Positions 62,213 through 64,000 of a stretch of 64,000 nucleotides of DNA are shown here, one piece after another. How positions within the stretch are numbered: the stretch's first letter is position 1; each line of letters starts with the position of its first letter. The notes below the pieces were generated by a model that was not told the DNA's origin, searched no databases, and was given only the letters and a program-made list of their open reading frames with translations. The DNA is from Acanthaster planci (lineage: Eukaryota; Echinodermata; Asteroidea; Valvatida; Acanthasteridae). The translations under genes and the position numbers were made by a program. The stretch is from assembly GCF_001949145.1 (NCBI RefSeq), contig NW_019091528.1, positions 855,154-919,153 of the forward strand, written 5' to 3'.

Positions 62213-62383
62213 GCCGCCATTTTCCCTAGACTCGTGTATCGTCGCTAGCTGTAACCAAGTAATTCGGACACTGCTTTTTTTAGCTGATGAGAAAACTAGA
62301 CCCGGAAAGGTGCCATTCTAGTGCAGTTGCCAGGCAACCGTCGGCATTCATGATTGGTTTGTGGGTAGGGACCATAGTGACCA
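62213..62383 (-). promoter_or_regulatory. Promoter-like cluster of YY1, ETS, RFX and NF-Y sites, with possible minus-strand start
   Basis: Within about 170 bp lie AAAATGGCGGC on the minus strand (YY1-type, ending at about 62213), CCGGAAA (ETS core, about 62302), a perfect RFX palindrome GTTGCCAGGCAAC (62326-62338), an inverted CCAAT box (about 62352) and a direct CCAAT box (about 62379). The segment is also CpG-richer than its flanks. On the minus strand the ATG of the YY1 site (62220-62218) has an ideal context (A at -3, G at +4). It reads about ten codons (MAAAVNEWFR) before a stop that overlaps a possible donor (GTAGCC). This fits a housekeeping-gene promoter and first exon facing left, toward the TNFAIP8-family gene; a rightward gene is equally possible. 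Confidence 0.45.
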
Positions 62384-62399
62384 ATGCACAGGGTTGTCT

Positions 62400-64000
62400 T
62401 TTTGACAACTTCAACATACCATCTGAACCTGATGCTACATTTTGTATGTTAGTGTGGGACTTGTGCACGTAAGAACTTGAGACTTATGAAATGCTCTAGA
62501 TATATGAGACTTTTTAATTCTTTCATTTTTAAGGATAACGTGAGTGAGGGAAGAACTAATATCTCCAGGTTTCATGATATAAATTGTGTATATGGAGTCA
62601 TATATTATTTTTAAAATGATACAATCAGCCTTGTTTCTGGACAGTAGAAGTTAACACAAGATCAGTTGTGGTACTCTTGGGGGAGTTTACTCGATCTTAA
62701 TTCTGAAAAATTTTCTGCAGAAATGATAAATCCATTAGTCATCCTTTTTGAGCATTTAAGTCTTGAAACATTGAAAAACGTATATATTCAGTCTTGAATA
62801 ATTAATGGGGAATTATAAGGTGTCATGGTGGAAAAGAGATTGTCAAAAATTATGAAAATGCCAAAAGTTGATTGTTCAATTCTCTCTTCAGCAGCATTCA
62901 AAATGTTATTTTCCTAAGCCTGTTGACTTCTAAGTTTACTGTTTCTTTGATTCACTGTTTCTTTTTTCTGAGGTTTTAAAAAAAAATTTTCCCCAAACAC
63001 CCACAAATCATCTCGTACAATTACAGGGGCTGGCATGTTTACCTACTCTTTTTTTGGGGGGGGATTCAGTCCATGCAAATAGGGTGTTGATTCTCAGCCT
63101 GTGTAGAAAAACAACTCCATAGCTAACTCAGCAACAAGTGTTTTTAGAAGTTCAGTAACCACTGTGGCAGCTAACGTTTCGATCGCAAATGCGGTCAAGT
63201 TGGATGTAAATAGGCTTTTATTGTATACTCGTTTTTCTTGGGCTTCCCGACAACAGGTAATACATTTACAGGTAGTAATTTACAATATGAATTAGTAGAT
63301 ACTGATTATTCTATTAAAGGCCACACAGTGTCTTTGGACAAACATCAAGAGTAACGATTGGACGACTTTATATAAAGTCTGCGTGGTGGTGCAAGGAAAT
63401 ATGTATAATTGTGTTATACAGATAGACAGGTAGCGTTCATGAATTTGTTATTTTTCTATAATGGTTCTGTACGATATTTGTATGGATTATTGATATTTAG
63501 GTGTATCGATAATTTCATGGTCAGAAAGAAGGAAGGAATTTTCCCATAATCAGTCTAACTTCTGAGCGAGCTCATGTGATGTTTTATTTATGTTTACGAA
63601 ATGAGAGCCACATGTCCCAAACTGGACTGACCATGGAGGTAGAAATTTGTGAAAGTATTTTCCTTACCTCTGCCGATCATAGTTCGTACACAAAGGTGTC
63701 ACAGTTTTTACACATCTTGTGCTAAATTTTCAGCGGTTTTGAAGTTTAAAGATCGCACCAAATGGAAAATTCAATTAGAGAGGCCCAAACTTTTAGACTG
63801 CCAATGTGTGGTATTTTTGTTCGCCCTCTTCCATGGGTGCCATCATTTTTCATAAGCCCAAGGCACAGTGCCTACTGTACCTATTGGGTTAAGTGATCCT
63901 GCCTGCTGGTTGGCATCAAAACTATTCGAACAAGTTTGTGAAAAATTCCCAGTATCACCTGGATAACACAGTGGTTTGCTTTTTCACTGGTTACCAATTC
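62400..64000. other. Non-coding stretch at the window end, no gene seen
   Basis: AT-rich DNA with a short G run at 63057-63063. No recognisable coding exon, RNA gene or large repeat. If the promoter-like cluster at 62.2-62.4 kb drives a rightward gene, its first intron could lie here. Confidence 0.35.

Overview
This window looks like non-coding DNA from an invertebrate deuterostome, most likely an echinoderm and possibly a sea star. It is not prokaryotic: ORFs are short and unrelated to known proteins, base composition is AT-leaning with poly(A/T) and G runs, and the only convincing coding sequence is a GC-rich exon with a clear splice acceptor. The palindromes TACATGTA and ACCGGT recur throughout, and hairpin-shaped repeats are common. 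The taxonomic guess rests on these features and on my memory of similar hairpin repeats in echinoderm genomes; I could not verify it.

The one gene I recognise is a TNFAIP8/TIPE-family gene on the + strand. Its coding exon (54568-55139) holds a full-length 190-residue protein, except that the exon begins with TG straight after the acceptor AG. If the upstream exon ends in A, the splice creates the start codon ATG. A CpG-rich block at about 420-1050 ends at a good donor (GTGAGT at 1051) preceded by A, so it is a candidate promoter plus non-coding first exon. In that model nearly all of the window (1051-54567) is one intron of about 53.5 kb. The link is inference: other A|GTAAG donors exist, and CpG-rich blocks at 13.25-13.48 kb and 37.3-37.76 kb could be alternative promoters or enhancers.

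The intron and downstream DNA contain many non-coding repeats. There are at least seven inverted-repeat (foldback or MITE-like) units: 3064-3545, 6271-6590, 20676-21582, 27901-28132 (with a relative at 38434-38640), 40985-41166, 49812-49974 and 56498-56967. A roughly 245-bp MITE family with 15-bp terminal inverted repeats is present twice (25886-26133 and 46486-46728). Tandem repeats include a 105-bp duplication at 8137-8346 and an 18-bp minisatellite at 25029-25384 that is broken by a 70-base run of N.

Downstream of the gene, 62213-62383 combines YY1-, ETS-, RFX- and NF-Y-like sites in about 170 bp and looks like the promoter of a neighbouring gene, possibly on the minus strand with a start at 62220. 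A smaller RFX plus ETS module lies at 59080-59133. I found no rRNA, tRNA, CRISPR array, retrotransposon ORF or convincing second protein-coding gene. I found no clearly new multi-gene system; the most interesting points are the splice-made start codon, the very long first intron and the density of foldback elements.
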